A DNA stretch of 64,000 nucleotides. Origin: RPQJ01 sp963744735 (GTDB lineage Bacteria > Pseudomonadota > Gammaproteobacteria > Steroidobacterales > Steroidobacteraceae). The position numbers and the translations under genes were made by a program. Each line of letters starts with the position of its first letter. The stretch's first letter is position 1. Where the stretch lies: the NCBI GenBank assembly GCA_963744735.1, contig CAVUVH010000034.1, forward strand, positions 372,001 through 436,000, read 5' to 3'. Under the pieces are notes generated by a model, which had not been told where the DNA came from, made no database searches, and worked only from the letters and a program-made list of their open reading frames with translations. This document shows positions 27,793-36,596 of this stretch, in pieces.

Positions 27793-30105
27793 ATGGCCAG
27801 TCCGGAGACGAATACCTTGATGCTCGCGCTGATCCTGCTGGGTGCCGTGGCGGCCGTGCTGGCCGTGGCGCTCATCCGGCGCGCCCGCGAGATCGGCCGC
27901 GTGCGCGAACTCGGCGAGCGCCTGCAGGCCGTTGCCGACACCGGGGACCTGGCCGAGCGGCTCTCGCCCCACGCGGGCGAGGGCAGTGCTGGCGAACTCG
28001 CCGGCGGCGTGGATCGCCTGATCGAGCGCCTGCAGGTCGAAAGCACCGCCCGGGTCGAACGCGAGTCCGTCTATCGGCGCCTGCTCGAAACCATGCACGA
28101 GGCGGTGCTGGTCGAGCGCGACGGCATCCAGCTCGCCAACGCACGCTTCGCCGAACTCTGCGGCGCATCGAGTCCGGGCAAGCTGTTCGGGCGTCGGCTC
28201 ACCGACCTCGTGCATCCCGATTACGCCGACCTGGTCGGCGAATACCTGCGTCGTCACGCGGCCGGCCAGCCCGCACCGGACCGGCTCGAGGTCGAACTGC
28301 AGCCCGATGCCGCGGGCCGCAAGCCCCGGCTCGAGCTGAGCTTTGCGCGCACGACGCTCGATGGCCGCGCGGCCGTCATGGTCACCGGCGTCGAAATGTC
28401 GCCGCAGCTGCCGGCGGCGAGCGCGGCACCGCGCAGCCACGGCAGCGCCTGGGAGGCGCTCGACTCGCTCGCCGACAGCGTGCTCACCACCGATGTCGAA
28501 GGCCGCATCGTCTATGTCAATCGCGCCGGCGAGACCCTCATCGGCAAGCCGGCGAACGAGGTGCTCGGCAAGACGCTGGCCGACGTGATCCAGCTCGTGG
28601 ACGAGAGCGACCGCAAGGCGCTGGGCGATCCCGTCCGGCAGTGCCTCGCGACCGGGGCACGGGTCAACCTCGGGCGGCGCGGCATGCTGCTGTCCACCGA
28701 GGGCGACAGCGAACGCTCGATCGAAGTCACGGTTTCGCCGCTGCGCGATGCCCACGGCCGCGTCGACGGCACGGTCATCGCCCTGCGCGACGTGAGCGAC
28801 CTGCGCGGCCTGACGCGCGCGATGTCCTACCAGGCGAGCCACGATGGCCTGACCGGGCTGGTGAACCGGCGCGAATTCGAGCGGCGGCTCGAGGAAGCGC
28901 TCGAGTCGACCCACGGTGGCGGCCGGCACGTGCTGTGCTACCTCGACCTCGACCGCTTCAAGGCGGTCAACGACGAGTGCGGCCACGTCGCGGGCGACAA
29001 CATGCTGCGCGAGGTCGCGGCGCTGATCAAGGACGCGGTCCGCGACTCGGACACCGTGGGCCGTCTCGGCGGCGACGAGTTCGGCATCCTGCTGTCCGGC
29101 TGCCCGCTCGAGAAGGCGCGCCAGATTGCGGACGACGTGGTGCGGGCGGTCAACGACCACCGCTTCGTCTGGAAGGACAAGATCTTCAGCATCGGCGTCA
29201 GTTTCGGCCTGGTCGAGGTGACTGCCGAGAGCACGTCGCTCGAGGACCTGCTGCATGCGGCCGATTCCGCCTGCTACGTCGCCAAGAACCAGGGCGGCCA
29301 CGTCCACGTGTACTCGGCGCGCGACGAAGCGGCCGCGCGGCAGCGTGGCGAGATCCTGTGGCTGCAGCTGCTGCAGTCGGCGCTCAAGGAAAACCGCTTC
29401 GAGCTGCACGCGCAGCCGATCATGCACGCGGCGCCGCAGACGCAGGAGGGCGGGCCGGGCCTCGAGGTGCTGCTGCGCCTGAAGGACGACAAGGGCGTGC
29501 CGATCGCGCCAGCGGATTTCATGCGTGCCGCCGAGCGTTACCGCCTGATGCCGCACGTCGACCGCTGGGTGGTGCAGACGTCGCTGACGGCGCTCGCGCG
29601 CGGCGCCGTGCGGCTCGCGCCGGACCGCAGCCTGTGCATCAACCTTTCCGGCCAGACGCTGGGTGACAGCGCGTTCCTCGAGTTCGTGGTCGACTGCCTC
29701 GACCGCACCGGCGTCGCGCCCAACCGCATCTGCTTCGAGGTGACCGAGAACTCGGTCATCACCAACATCGAGCACGCGCGGCGCTTCATCGGCGTGCTGC
29801 ACGGGATGGGGTGCCACTTTGCGCTCGACGACTTCGGGCGCGGCCTCAGTTCGTTCGCCAACCTGAAGAACCTGTCGCTGGATTATCTCAAGATCGACGG
29901 CTCGTTCATCCGCAACCTCGCCTCGGACAACGTCAACCAGGCGATGGTGACGGCGATGATCAAGCTGGCGCGCTCGCTCAACTTCCAGGTCATCGCCGAG
30001 CAGGTCGAGGACCTGAGCGCGCTCGATTCGGCGCGCCGCATGGGCGTCGACTTCGTGCAGGGATACCAGGTGGGGCGTCCGGTCCCGCTCCCGCTCGCCA
30101 GCTGA
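27793..30105 (+). CDS. PAS-GGDEF-EAL cyclic-di-GMP signalling protein
   Basis: A 770-residue protein: one N-terminal membrane helix (MLALILLGAVAAVLAVALI), a first PAS-like region (residues 95-190), a PAS domain with DSVLTTDVEGRIVYVNRAGE, a diguanylate cyclase domain with the intact active-site motif RLGGDEFGILL, and an EAL phosphodiesterase domain starting FELHAQPIM with EVLLRL, FEVTENSVI, FALDDFGRGLSSF and LDYLKIDGSFI. No RxxD inhibitory site is seen immediately before GGDEF. Key metal and catalytic residues of the EAL domain appear present, so it could make or break c-di-GMP. A start 27 codons upstream is open, but it lacks a ribosome site. Confidence 0.93.
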   Translation: MASPETNTLMLALILLGAVAAVLAVALIRRAREIGRVRELGERLQAVADTGDLAERLSPHAGEGSAGELAGGVDRLIERLQVESTARVERESVYRRLLETMHEAVLVERDGIQLANARFAELCGASSPGKLFGRRLTDLVHPDYADLVGEYLRRHAAGQPAPDRLEVELQPDAAGRKPRLELSFARTTLDGRAAVMVTGVEMSPQLPAASAAPRSHGSAWEALDSLADSVLTTDVEGRIVYVNRAGETLIGKPANEVLGKTLADVIQLVDESDRKALGDPVRQCLATGARVNLGRRGMLLSTEGDSERSIEVTVSPLRDAHGRVDGTVIALRDVSDLRGLTRAMSYQASHDGLTGLVNRREFERRLEEALESTHGGGRHVLCYLDLDRFKAVNDECGHVAGDNMLREVAALIKDAVRDSDTVGRLGGDEFGILLSGCPLEKARQIADDVVRAVNDHRFVWKDKIFSIGVSFGLVEVTAESTSLEDLLHAADSACYVAKNQGGHVHVYSARDEAAARQRGEILWLQLLQSALKENRFELHAQPIMHAAPQTQEGGPGLEVLLRLKDDKGVPIAPADFMRAAERYRLMPHVDRWVVQTSLTALARGAVRLAPDRSLCINLSGQTLGDSAFLEFVVDCLDRTGVAPNRICFEVTENSVITNIEHARRFIGVLHGMGCHFALDDFGRGLSSFANLKNLSLDYLKIDGSFIRNLASDNVNQAMVTAMIKLARSLNFQVIAEQVEDLSALDSARRMGVDFVQGYQVGRPVPLPLAS

Positions 30106-30111
30106 CGCTCT

Positions 30112-30156
30112 CACCTCTCCCGCTTGCGGGAGAGGTCGCGCGCAGCGCGGGTGAGG
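30112..30156 (+). repeat. REP-like palindromic intergenic repeat, copy 2
   Basis: CACCTCTCCCGCTTGCGGGAGAGGTCGCGC followed by GCGGGTGAGG in separate blocks, the same layout as 6022-6066: a hairpin (CTCTCCCGC/GCGGGAGAG) plus a shared tail. It starts 6 bases after the stop of the c-di-GMP gene. Confidence 0.6.
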
Positions 30157-30209
30157 GTCGATCGCACCGGGCTCTCGGGTTTACCGCCGCTCCGGGTCTC
30201 ACGCGCTTC

Positions 30210-30325
30210 GTGCTTCGCGCGCAGGCCACGCGCGAAGCACGGCGGTCCTTGCTCGAGCGGTCGCTCGGCGATGGTGCCCGCGTCAGGTCGGAAAATGTGT
30301 GGCCGCCGAGCGCCTGCGCTCGAGC
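30210..30325. other. Hairpin-rich intergenic stretch
   Basis: The 336 bases between the c-di-GMP gene and the MOSC gene hold no convincing gene. After the REP-like repeat there is a perfect 12-bp stem, GTGCTTCGCGCG / CGCGCGAAGCAC with a 7-base loop (30210-30240), and then an imperfect about 20-bp stem, GCTCGAGCGGTCGCTCGGCG (30251-30270) pairing with 30304-30325 across a 33-base loop. A small CCCCGC-TG-CGGGG hairpin follows further on. None is followed by a T-run. Confidence 0.5.
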
Positions 30326-30442
30326 TGCGGCGTTCGACACGGAGCGGCCAGCAAACCCGACAGCTTGCTGCCGCCACTCGAGTCGCCTGCCCCGCTGCGG
30401 GGAGGTCGGTGCAGCCGGGCGGGGTTGCGCTAAGCTCCGGCG

Positions 30443-31247
30443 ATGCTGACGATCGCCTCGCTCCACGTCTATCCGGTCAAGTCATGCCGGGGCATCGCGC
30501 TGGCGCAGGCGGAGCTCACGCCGCGCGGCCTGCGTCATGACCGCGAGTGGATGGTGGTCACGCCTGAAGGACGCTTCCTGACCCAGCGCGAGCTGCCGCG
30601 CCTGGCGCTGATCGCGCCTGACATCGCGGGCAATGAACTGCGGCTGCAGGCGCCGGGGCAGGCGGCATCGCCGTGACTCTCGATGCCGGCGCGGGCCCGT
30701 CGCGCGAGGTCACCGTCTGGGGCGACACCGTGCTCGCGCGTGACGAGGGTGACGCCGCGGCGCGCTGGCTGTCGGATTTCCTGCAACGATCCGTGCGGCT
30801 CGTGCGCTTCGATCCCTCGCGGCGGCGTGCCACCGATCCCGCGTGGTCGGCGGGCCGCCAGGTGAAAGCGCCTTTTCCGACGGCTACCCGGTGCTGGTGC
30901 TGTCGCGCGCGTCGCTCGGCGATCTCAACGCACGACTGCCGCAGGCGCTGCCGCTCGATCGCTTCCGGCCGAACCTCGTGCTCGACGGTTGTGATCCCTA
31001 CGCCGAGGATTCGCTGCGCGTGCTGCAGTCCGGCACCGCCACGCTGCGCCTGGTCAAGCCGTGCACGCGCTGCATCATCACGACCACCGACCAGTCGACC
31101 GCGGAGCGGGATGGCGAGGAGCCGTTGCGCACCCTGCGCAGCTATCGCTGGAGCGGCGAACTGCGTGGCGTGACTTTCGGCCAGAACGCGATCGTCGAGA
31201 GTGTCGGCACGCTGCGCGTCGGGGATGTCATCACCGGCAGCGCCTGA
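30443..31247 (+). CDS. MOSC domain protein, YcbX-like (frame broken twice)
   Basis: Molybdenum-cofactor-binding protein of the MOSC class, probably reducing N-hydroxylated compounds. The N-terminal beta-barrel starts ASLHVYPVKSCRGIALAQAE and DREWMVVTPEGRFLTQRE. The MOSC core has FSDGYPVLVLSRASLGDLNA, RFRPNLVLDG and KPCTRCIITTTDQST, whose first cysteine should ligate molybdenum. Two G losses in short G runs (near 30662 and 30855) explain the breaks: adding one G each gives GQGGIAVTLDAG and RQGESAFSDGYP. The ferredoxin-like C-terminal domain of full YcbX is absent, so this is the short form. Confidence 0.85.
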
Positions 31248-31647
31248 TCACGGCGGCCGCGGGTGCCCAGACGCCCGCGCTGCGATACGCGTAGAGATAG
31301 GCAGCAAGGTAGGCCGGGACGATCAGCAGGGTGAGTGCCGCCCGTGACCAGCGCAACCGGCCCGCCGCGACAGCAGCACCGGCACCAGCATCACGACGTT
31401 GGCGAACAGCACCAGCCAGAACGCCGCCCGCCAGTAGCGCTCGCCGCCGATGGGCCGCTGCAGCGCATAGCCCCAGAGCGCCGTCAGCAAGGCCGCGCTC
31501 AGCGCCCAGTTCGGCGAGCGTGACCGCGCCCACCGCCAGCGTGCGGGTGACGTTGCTGACTTCGCCGGCGACGACCGCGAACGTCAGCGCCGCCGCGTAC
31601 AGCACCCACCCGGTCTTCGATCTGGCCAGCGTGGCCCTGGAAAGCAC
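31231..31647 (-). CDS. Four-helix membrane protein of unknown function (frame broken twice)
   Basis: GTG start 9 bases after slyX. Read across breaks near 31510 and 31365, it gives four hydrophobic stretches: GWVLYAAALTFAVVAGEVSN, then LSAALLTALWGYALQRPIGG, YWRAAFWLVLFANVVMLVPV and LLIVPAYLAAYLYAYRSA. It has no known motif. It overlaps the convergent MOSC gene by 17 bases. It appears to be the third gene of a GST-slyX-this unit. The family is unknown to me. Confidence 0.45.
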   Translation of the reverse strand: MLSRATLARSKTGWVLYAAALTFAVVAGEVSNVTRTLAVGAVTLAELGAERGLADGALGLCAAAAHRRRALLAGGVLAGAVRQRRDAGAGAAVAAGRLRWSRAALTLLIVPAYLAAYLYAYRSAGVWAPAAAVIRRCR

Positions 31648-31656
31648 GGCGGCGCC

Positions 31657-31857
31657 TCAGTAATGCGGCGGAATTTCGACGCGGTTGGGATCGCCGCCGC
31701 GATCCTCCAGCTGCTGCACCTGCTGCAGCAGCTGCTCGTTGCGGGCACGCAGCGAGTCGAGCTCGCGCTGCTGGCGATACAACACGTCGCTGAGTTCCTG
31801 CAGCGCGCGCTCGAGGTGCGCCACCTTGAACTCGAGGGTGTCGATGCGCTCGCTCAT
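31657..31857 (-). CDS. slyX: SlyX family protein
   Basis: A 66-residue coiled-coil protein of unknown biochemical role. It starts MSERIDTLEFKVAHLERALQ, continues with heptad-like ELSDVLYRQQRELDSLRARN, and ends with the family's PPHY. The frame is intact. Its ATG overlaps the GST stop (ATGA). Confidence 0.93.
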   Translation of the reverse strand: MSERIDTLEFKVAHLERALQELSDVLYRQQRELDSLRARNEQLLQQVQQLEDRGGDPNRVEIPPHY

Positions 31858-32547
31858 CCGGCGGCCGGTACCCGATGGTCTGCGGTCACGGTGCCGACCT
31901 GCAGTGCCTCGGCCTCGTGGTCGACTTCGCGCCAGGGCTCGGCGAGCGCGGCGGCCTCCCACTCGCGCATGGCCGGCAGCCCGAGCAGGCGTTCCGCGTA
32001 TTGTTGCGAGGGGGGCGAGAGCTGCAGGCCGTAGGTACGCACGCGGTAGGCGACCGGGCAATAGAACGCATCGACGACGCCGAAGTCCCGGCCCCCGAGG
32101 AACGGCCCCCCGTGGCGCGCGAGGCCCTGGCTCCAGAGCTCGTCGATGCGCGCGATGTCTCCCTGCAGTGCCGGCGACAGCGAATGCAGGCGCACGCGCA
32201 GGCCGACGTTCATGCGTGCAGATGCTGCGCAGGGTGGCGAAGCCGGAGTGCATCTCGGCCGCTGCGCAGCGCGACCAGGCTCGCGCCGCGTCTTCCGCCG
32301 GCCACAGCCCCGGGTGCCGCTCGGCCAGGTACTCGGCGATCGCGAGCGAATCCCACACCACGGTGTCGCCGTCGCGCAGGCAGGGCACCTTGCCCGAGGG
32401 CGAGAACGAACGGAACGCAGCGAAGTTCGAGCCGCGGCCGAATGGCCGCATGTGCTCGGTGAACGCGATGCCGCGCGCGCGCAGCAGCACCCAGGGCCGC
32501 AGCGACCAGGACGAGTAATTCCTGTTGCCGATGTAGAGCTCGTACAT
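31854..32547 (-). CDS. Glutathione S-transferase family protein (frame broken once)
   Basis: A thioredoxin-fold N-terminal domain begins MYELYIGNRNYSSWSLRPWV and has the cis-proline/glutathione site GKVPCLRDGD and VVWDSLAIAEYLAERHP. After a frame change near 32218 the helical C-terminal domain (RIDELWSQGLARHGGPFLGG, FGVVDAFYCPVAYRVRTYG) is complete. One extra base accounts for the length. The NYSSWSLRPW start marks a GST subgroup widespread in proteobacteria; its substrate is unknown. Coupled to slyX. Confidence 0.88.
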
Positions 32548-32607
32548 GCGATCTCCGGATGCGTGGCCCGGCCGTCTGGCGCGAGCCGCATGATACAGGG
32601 CAGGGCC

Positions 32608-33031
32608 TCAGTACTTGTGCGTCGACAGCAGCAGGTTGGTCTCGGAGCTGGCGACTCCCTCGATGCGGCGGATGCGGCCCAGCACGCGGTCGAATTCCTC
32701 GAGGCTGTCGGCGCGCAGTTCGGCAACGATGTCCCAGCGGCCGTTGGTGGTGTGCAGCGCGGCCACGGCGGCGTCGCCCCGCAGCGAGCGCAGCACCTTC
32801 TCGACGTTGTTGCCTTCGACGGCGATCAGCATCAGCGCGGCGATGCGCCGGCCATCGTCGGCGGCGCGCCAGGCGGACCGTGTAGCCCGCGATCACGCCG
32901 TCGCGCTCCAGGCGGGCAATCCGGTTCTGCACGGTGCCGCGGGCGACCCGCAGTTGCCGCGCGATCGTTGCCGCGGGCAGTCGCGCATTGCTGCGGAGCA
33001 GGGCGACGAGCTGGCGGTCGAGGTCATCCAT
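32608..33031 (-). CDS. Lrp/AsnC-family transcriptional regulator (frame broken once)
   Basis: DNA-binding domain MDDLDRQLVALLRSNARLPA followed by the helix-turn-helix TIARQLRVARGTVQNRIARL, then an RAM ligand domain with EGNNVEKVLRSLRGDAAVAA, GRWDIVAELRADSLEEFDRV and a typical end SETNLLLSTHKY. One extra base near 32870 separates the halves. It is divergent from the ornithine cyclodeaminase gene, 166 bases away, so arginine or ornithine catabolism is the likely target. That is inferred from position. Confidence 0.88.
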
Positions 33032-33062
33032 GGATTCAGTCCAGAATTGACGATTCGCACAG

Positions 33063-33091
33063 ATTTTTGCAGCGTATCGATCAATTGGCAA
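33063..33091 (-). promoter_or_regulatory. Possible promoter for the Lrp-type regulator
   Basis: On the minus strand TTGCCA (33086-33091) and AAAAAT (33063-33068) are 17 bases apart, about 32 bases before the regulator's ATG. The -10 matches the consensus at only 4 of 6 positions. The AT-rich divergent region 33032-33197 should hold both promoters and the regulator's binding sites. Confidence 0.3.
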
Positions 33092-33197
33092 TGCGAAATG
33101 TAACGTTTGCTGGCTTCCTGTTGGCTCGACAGCCCCTGATCATGAGGCTCAGGCCTGCTCCACTTCCGGTGGCTGGCCGCGGCAGGGGAGCTTTCTC

Positions 33198-34277
33198 ATG
33201 GTCGACTACATCGGTGTCAGCGACATCCGGCGCATCGTCAGCGCGCTCGGGCCGGCCGAGTTCATCGCGCGGCTGGCCGCCGAAATCGAGGCCGACTACC
33301 GGCGCTGGCCGGAGTTCGAGAACGCGCCGCGTCTCGCGAGTCACTCGCCCGTCGGCGTCATCGAACTGATGCCGGCGACCGACGGCAAGCTGTACTCCTT
33401 CAAGTACGTCAACGGCCATCCGAAGAACACGGCAGAGGGCCTGCTGACCGTGACGGCCTTCGGCGTGCTCGCCGACGTCGACACCGGCTACCCGCTGCTG
33501 CTGTCCGAGCTGACCGTCACGACGGCATTGCGCACGGCCGCGACGTCGGCGCTGGCGGCGCAGCATGCTCGCGCGACCCGGACAGCCGGGTCATGGCGCT
33601 GATCGGCAACGGCGCGCAGAGCGAGTTCCAGGCGATCGCATTCCACCGCCTGTTCGGCATCCGCGAGCTGCGGCTGTTCGACGTCGACCCGCTGCGCCAC
33701 GGCCAAGCTGGTGCGCAACCTGGCGGCGATGCCGGAACTGTCGGACCTCGACGCGTGCGCGCGCGTCGTCCGCGGCCGATGCGTGCAGGGGCGCCGACAT
33801 CGTCACCACCGTGACGGCCGACAAGCGCAACGCCGTGATCCTGACGCCGCCGATGATCGCGCCCGGCATGCACATCAACGGCGTCGGCGGCGACTGCCCC
33901 GGCAAGACCGAGCTGCACCCGGACGTCCTGCGCATGCCGGACCTGCGGGTCGTGGTCGAGTACGAGCCGCAGTCGCGCATCGAGGGCGAGATCCAGCAGA
34001 TGCCGGCCGACTATCCCGTCATCGAACTGGCGCAGGTGCTGCGGCGGCGAAGCGGTGGCCCGGCGCAGCGACCGCGACATCACGCTGTTCGACTCGGTCG
34101 GCTTCGCGCTCGAGGATTATTCGGCGCTGCGGTTCCTGCACTCGCTGATTTCCGCGCAGCGAGCTCGGGCGCCGCGAGCTCGACCTCGTGCCGGAGCTCG
34201 ACGATCCGAAGGACCTGTTCGGCGGCACCCTGGCCCGGGCCGGCGCCGCGCGCGCGCGCAAGCGCAAGACGGCCTGA
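33198..34277 (+). CDS. Ornithine cyclodeaminase family protein (frame broken about five times)
   Basis: NAD-dependent conversion of ornithine to proline and ammonia. The family features are spread over the frames: YIGVSDIRRIVSALGPAEFI, GVIELMPATDGKLYSFKYVN GH, the Rossmann region MALIGNGAQSEFQAIAFHRL, ADIVTTVTADKRNAVI, and GMHINGVGGDCPGKTEL. The layout with HxNGVGGDCPGKTEL near residue 225 fits the longer, OCD-type enzymes of this superfamily. Breaks lie near 33567, 33700, 33785, 34045 and 34165. The arginase gene follows 7 bases later, making an arginine-to-proline pair. Other OCD/mu-crystallin activities are possible. Confidence 0.85.
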
Positions 34278-34284
34278 GGCGGCC

Positions 34285-35206
34285 ATGTCCGAGCACGACG
34301 TCGCGCTGATCGGCGCGCCGACCGACATCGGTGCCGGCACGCGCGGCGCCTCGATGGGCCCGGAAGCGCTGCGTGTCGCGCAGCTGCAGGCGGTGCTCGA
34401 GGCGCAGGGGCTCGCAGGTGCTCGATCGCGGCAACCTGGGCGGCCCGCCGAATCCGTGGCAGCCGCCACGCGACGGTTACCGGCACCTGCCCGAGGTCAC
34501 CGAATGGAATCGGCTGGTCCACGGCGCGGTGCTATTCCGAGCTGCTGGGCGGGCACCTGCCGATCCTGCTCGGCGGTGACCACAGCCTCGCCATCGGCTC
34601 CGATCAGCGCCGTGGCCAGGTACTGCCGTTCGCACCAGCGCAAGCTGCGGGTGCTGTGGTTCGACGCGCACGCCGACTTCAACACCAGCGTGCTGACGCC
34701 GAGCGGCAACATCCACGGCATGCCGGTCGCCTGCCTCTGCGGTTACGGTCCGGCGGAACTGGTGCGGCTCGGCGGCACGGCGCCCGCCATCCATCCGTCC
34801 GAGCTGCGGCCGATCGGCATCCGCAGCGTCGACGCGGGCGAGAAGCGGTTCGTGCACGAGGCCGGCGTCGAAGTATTCGACATGCGCTACATCGACGAGA
34901 TGGGCATGCGGCACACGGTCGAGCAGGCGCTGCTCGGTGTCGACGAGGACACGTACCTGCACGTCAGCCTGGACGTCGACTTCCTCGACCCGGACATCGC
35001 CCCGGGCGTCGGCACGACCGTGCCGGGCGGGCCGACCTATCGCGAAGCGCAGCTCTGCATGGAGATGATCGCCGACACCGGGCGCCTGGCATCGCTCGAC
35101 ATCGTCGAGCTCAACCCGGCGCTTCGACGTCCGCAACCGCACGGCGGAAGTCGCCGTCGACCTGATCGGCTCGCTGTTCGGCAAGAGCACCCTGATGCGC
35201 AAGTAG
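34285..35206 (+). CDS. rocF: Arginase (frame broken about four times)
   Basis: Mn-dependent hydrolysis of arginine to ornithine and urea. Metal-binding motifs are all visible: LGGDHSLAIGS, WFDAHADFNT and SLDVDFLDPDIAPGVGT, together with NIHGMPVACL. The N terminus MSEHDVALIGAPTDIGAGTR and the C-terminal FDVRNRTAEVAVDLIGSLFG are arginase rather than agmatinase features. Breaks are near 34415, 34540, 34610 and 35122. It sits directly behind the ornithine cyclodeaminase gene, so both act in sequence. No urease is seen in the window. Confidence 0.88.
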
Positions 35207-35302
35207 CCGGCGCCGCGCCGCGTCCGGGCGTGCCGTGGCCGGCCGCAGGGTGCGCGCTTGCTTCCGGCGCCGCCGAGACACGCTGTACTCTCTGCACCCG
35301 GC

Positions 35303-35669
35303 ATGAATCGCTGGCTTCGCATTGCAGTGCTCATCGGCGTGGTCGCGGTTGCGGCCGGCGGCTGGCTGTCGCGCGAACGGCCCGGCAATGACGCGGCCGG
35401 CCTGCCCGCCGGAGGCCGTCCAGACCCTGCGGTTGATCGAGGCGGGCGGGCCGTTTCCCTACGACCGCGATGGCAGCGTCTTCCAGAACCGCGAGGGACG
35501 GCTGCCGCAGCGGCCGCGCGGCTATTACCGCGAGTACACCGTGCCGACCCCGGGTTCGCGCGACCGCGGCGCGCGGCGCATCGTGAGCGGCGGCGACCCG
35601 CCGGAAGTCCTGTACTTCACCGACGACCATTACCGCACCTTCCGCCGGATCGAGGATCGCCCGCCATGA
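35303..35669 (+). CDS. Barnase-like secreted ribonuclease (frame broken once)
   Basis: N-terminal export signal or anchor (MNRWLRIAVLIGVVAVAAGG), then after one extra base near 35410 a microbial RNase N1/barnase domain. The three catalytic positions of barnase have counterparts: Glu in YYREYTVPTPG, Arg in GSRDRGARRIVSGG, and His in YFTDDHYRTF. About 121 residues. It overlaps the barstar start (ATGA), so the inhibitor is made with the enzyme. A role in nutrient RNA degradation or competition is inferred. Confidence 0.82.
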
Positions 35670-36058
35670 CCACGGACCTGGTGCGCTGCGTGCGACTCGA
35701 CGACGCGGGCGTGCGCGGCATCGAGGAGGTGTCGCAGTCGCTCGGCCGTCCCTGCTTCGTCATCGACCTGCAGGGCTGCCATGAGAAGGCCTGCCTGCTC
35801 GAGCGCACGGCGGCAGCGCTCGGCTTCCCCGACTGGTTTGGCCACAACTGGGACGGCTGGTTCGACTGCCTGGCCGACCTCAGCTGGCAGCCGGTCGCGC
35901 GCGGCTACGTGATCGTGTTGCGGCATGCGGCCGCGCTGCGGGCGGCGGCGCCCGAGGCGTTCGACACGGCAGTGACGATCCTGGCCGATGCCAGCAAGGT
36001 CTGGGCGGAGCGTGATGTCGAGCTGCGGGTCTTCATCGACATCGATGCGGGGGACTGA
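35666..36058 (+). CDS. Barstar-family ribonuclease inhibitor
   Basis: A cytoplasmic inhibitor of the RNase encoded just upstream. The 130-residue protein has the barstar core: FVIDLQGCHEKACLLERTAA and ALGFPDWFGHNWDGWFDCLA, followed by the acidic ADLSW helix. Its length is longer than Bacillus barstar (about 90) but normal for proteobacterial relatives. The frame is intact and its ATG overlaps the RNase stop, a classical toxin-immunity arrangement. Confidence 0.9.
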   Translation: MTTDLVRCVRLDDAGVRGIEEVSQSLGRPCFVIDLQGCHEKACLLERTAAALGFPDWFGHNWDGWFDCLADLSWQPVARGYVIVLRHAAALRAAAPEAFDTAVTILADASKVWAERDVELRVFIDIDAGD

Positions 36059-36274
36059 TCCGCGGGCTGTCGCGCGCCGGGCCGGGCCGCAGTGCGGCCG
36101 GCACATGCATTGACGACGTTCACGGAGTACCCCGCATCAATGTAACCGGCAAGCTCACGTGGCCGCTTTACGCGGTTCAGCCAGACCTCATGCGGATCCC
36201 ACGGCGCGGATCTCGCGCTGCGCGCTGCGATTTGACCATTGGAGTCGTCGCCCTTCGCCGGACCACTCACGTGG

Positions 36275-36550
36275 TCAGCCATGGTGCCTGTTGCACACGG
36301 CTGTCTGTGCCATCTGCGTGGTCAGCCCCTGGGTGTAGCGCAACAGCAAGAGCTGCAGGCTGCCACTGCGGTGGAACTCATCCTTGAGGCGGTGACCGGC
36401 CAGTCGGTAGGCATGGCCTGCGCTCTGGACGATCGTGCGGCTTGGGGTGGTATCGCCGCCCATGAACAGGGCGATGCGGTGGGCTCCGTCATGGCCGGTA
36501 TCCGCGACTTCGGCGCATTCGGGTATACACCTGTCGGCACTCATCCGTGC
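36275..36550 (-). pseudogene. Fragment of a second Crp/Fnr-family regulator
   Basis: On the minus strand the region reads, in one frame, IALFMGGDTTPSRTIVQSAG, then AYRLAGHRLKDEFHRSGSLQ and TQGLTTQMAQTAVCNRHH, then a stop. This is the middle of the effector domain and dimer helix of Crp/Fnr proteins. It aligns with the intact regulator upstream (VGNEGMLGTAIALGVDISPS, MCQLAQTAACTRFH). The first part of the effector domain and the whole DNA-binding domain are missing, so it is a remnant of a paralogue and not a frame error. The 215 bases between it and barstar hold no gene I can recognise. Confidence 0.6.
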
Positions 36551-36596
36551 CCTGCCGCACGCAGGGTGTCGTGGAGAGTTCCACTCCATCTCTCTG

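Noticed and set aside
27748..30114. 788-codon open frame antisense to the c-di-GMP gene
   Set aside because: Another GC-driven shadow; the sense protein carries PAS, GGDEF and EAL motifs.
35905..36282. Open frame on the minus strand overlapping barstar
   Set aside because: Half of it lies antisense to the barstar gene and the rest lacks any known motif. It may be chance coding near the Crp/Fnr remnant.
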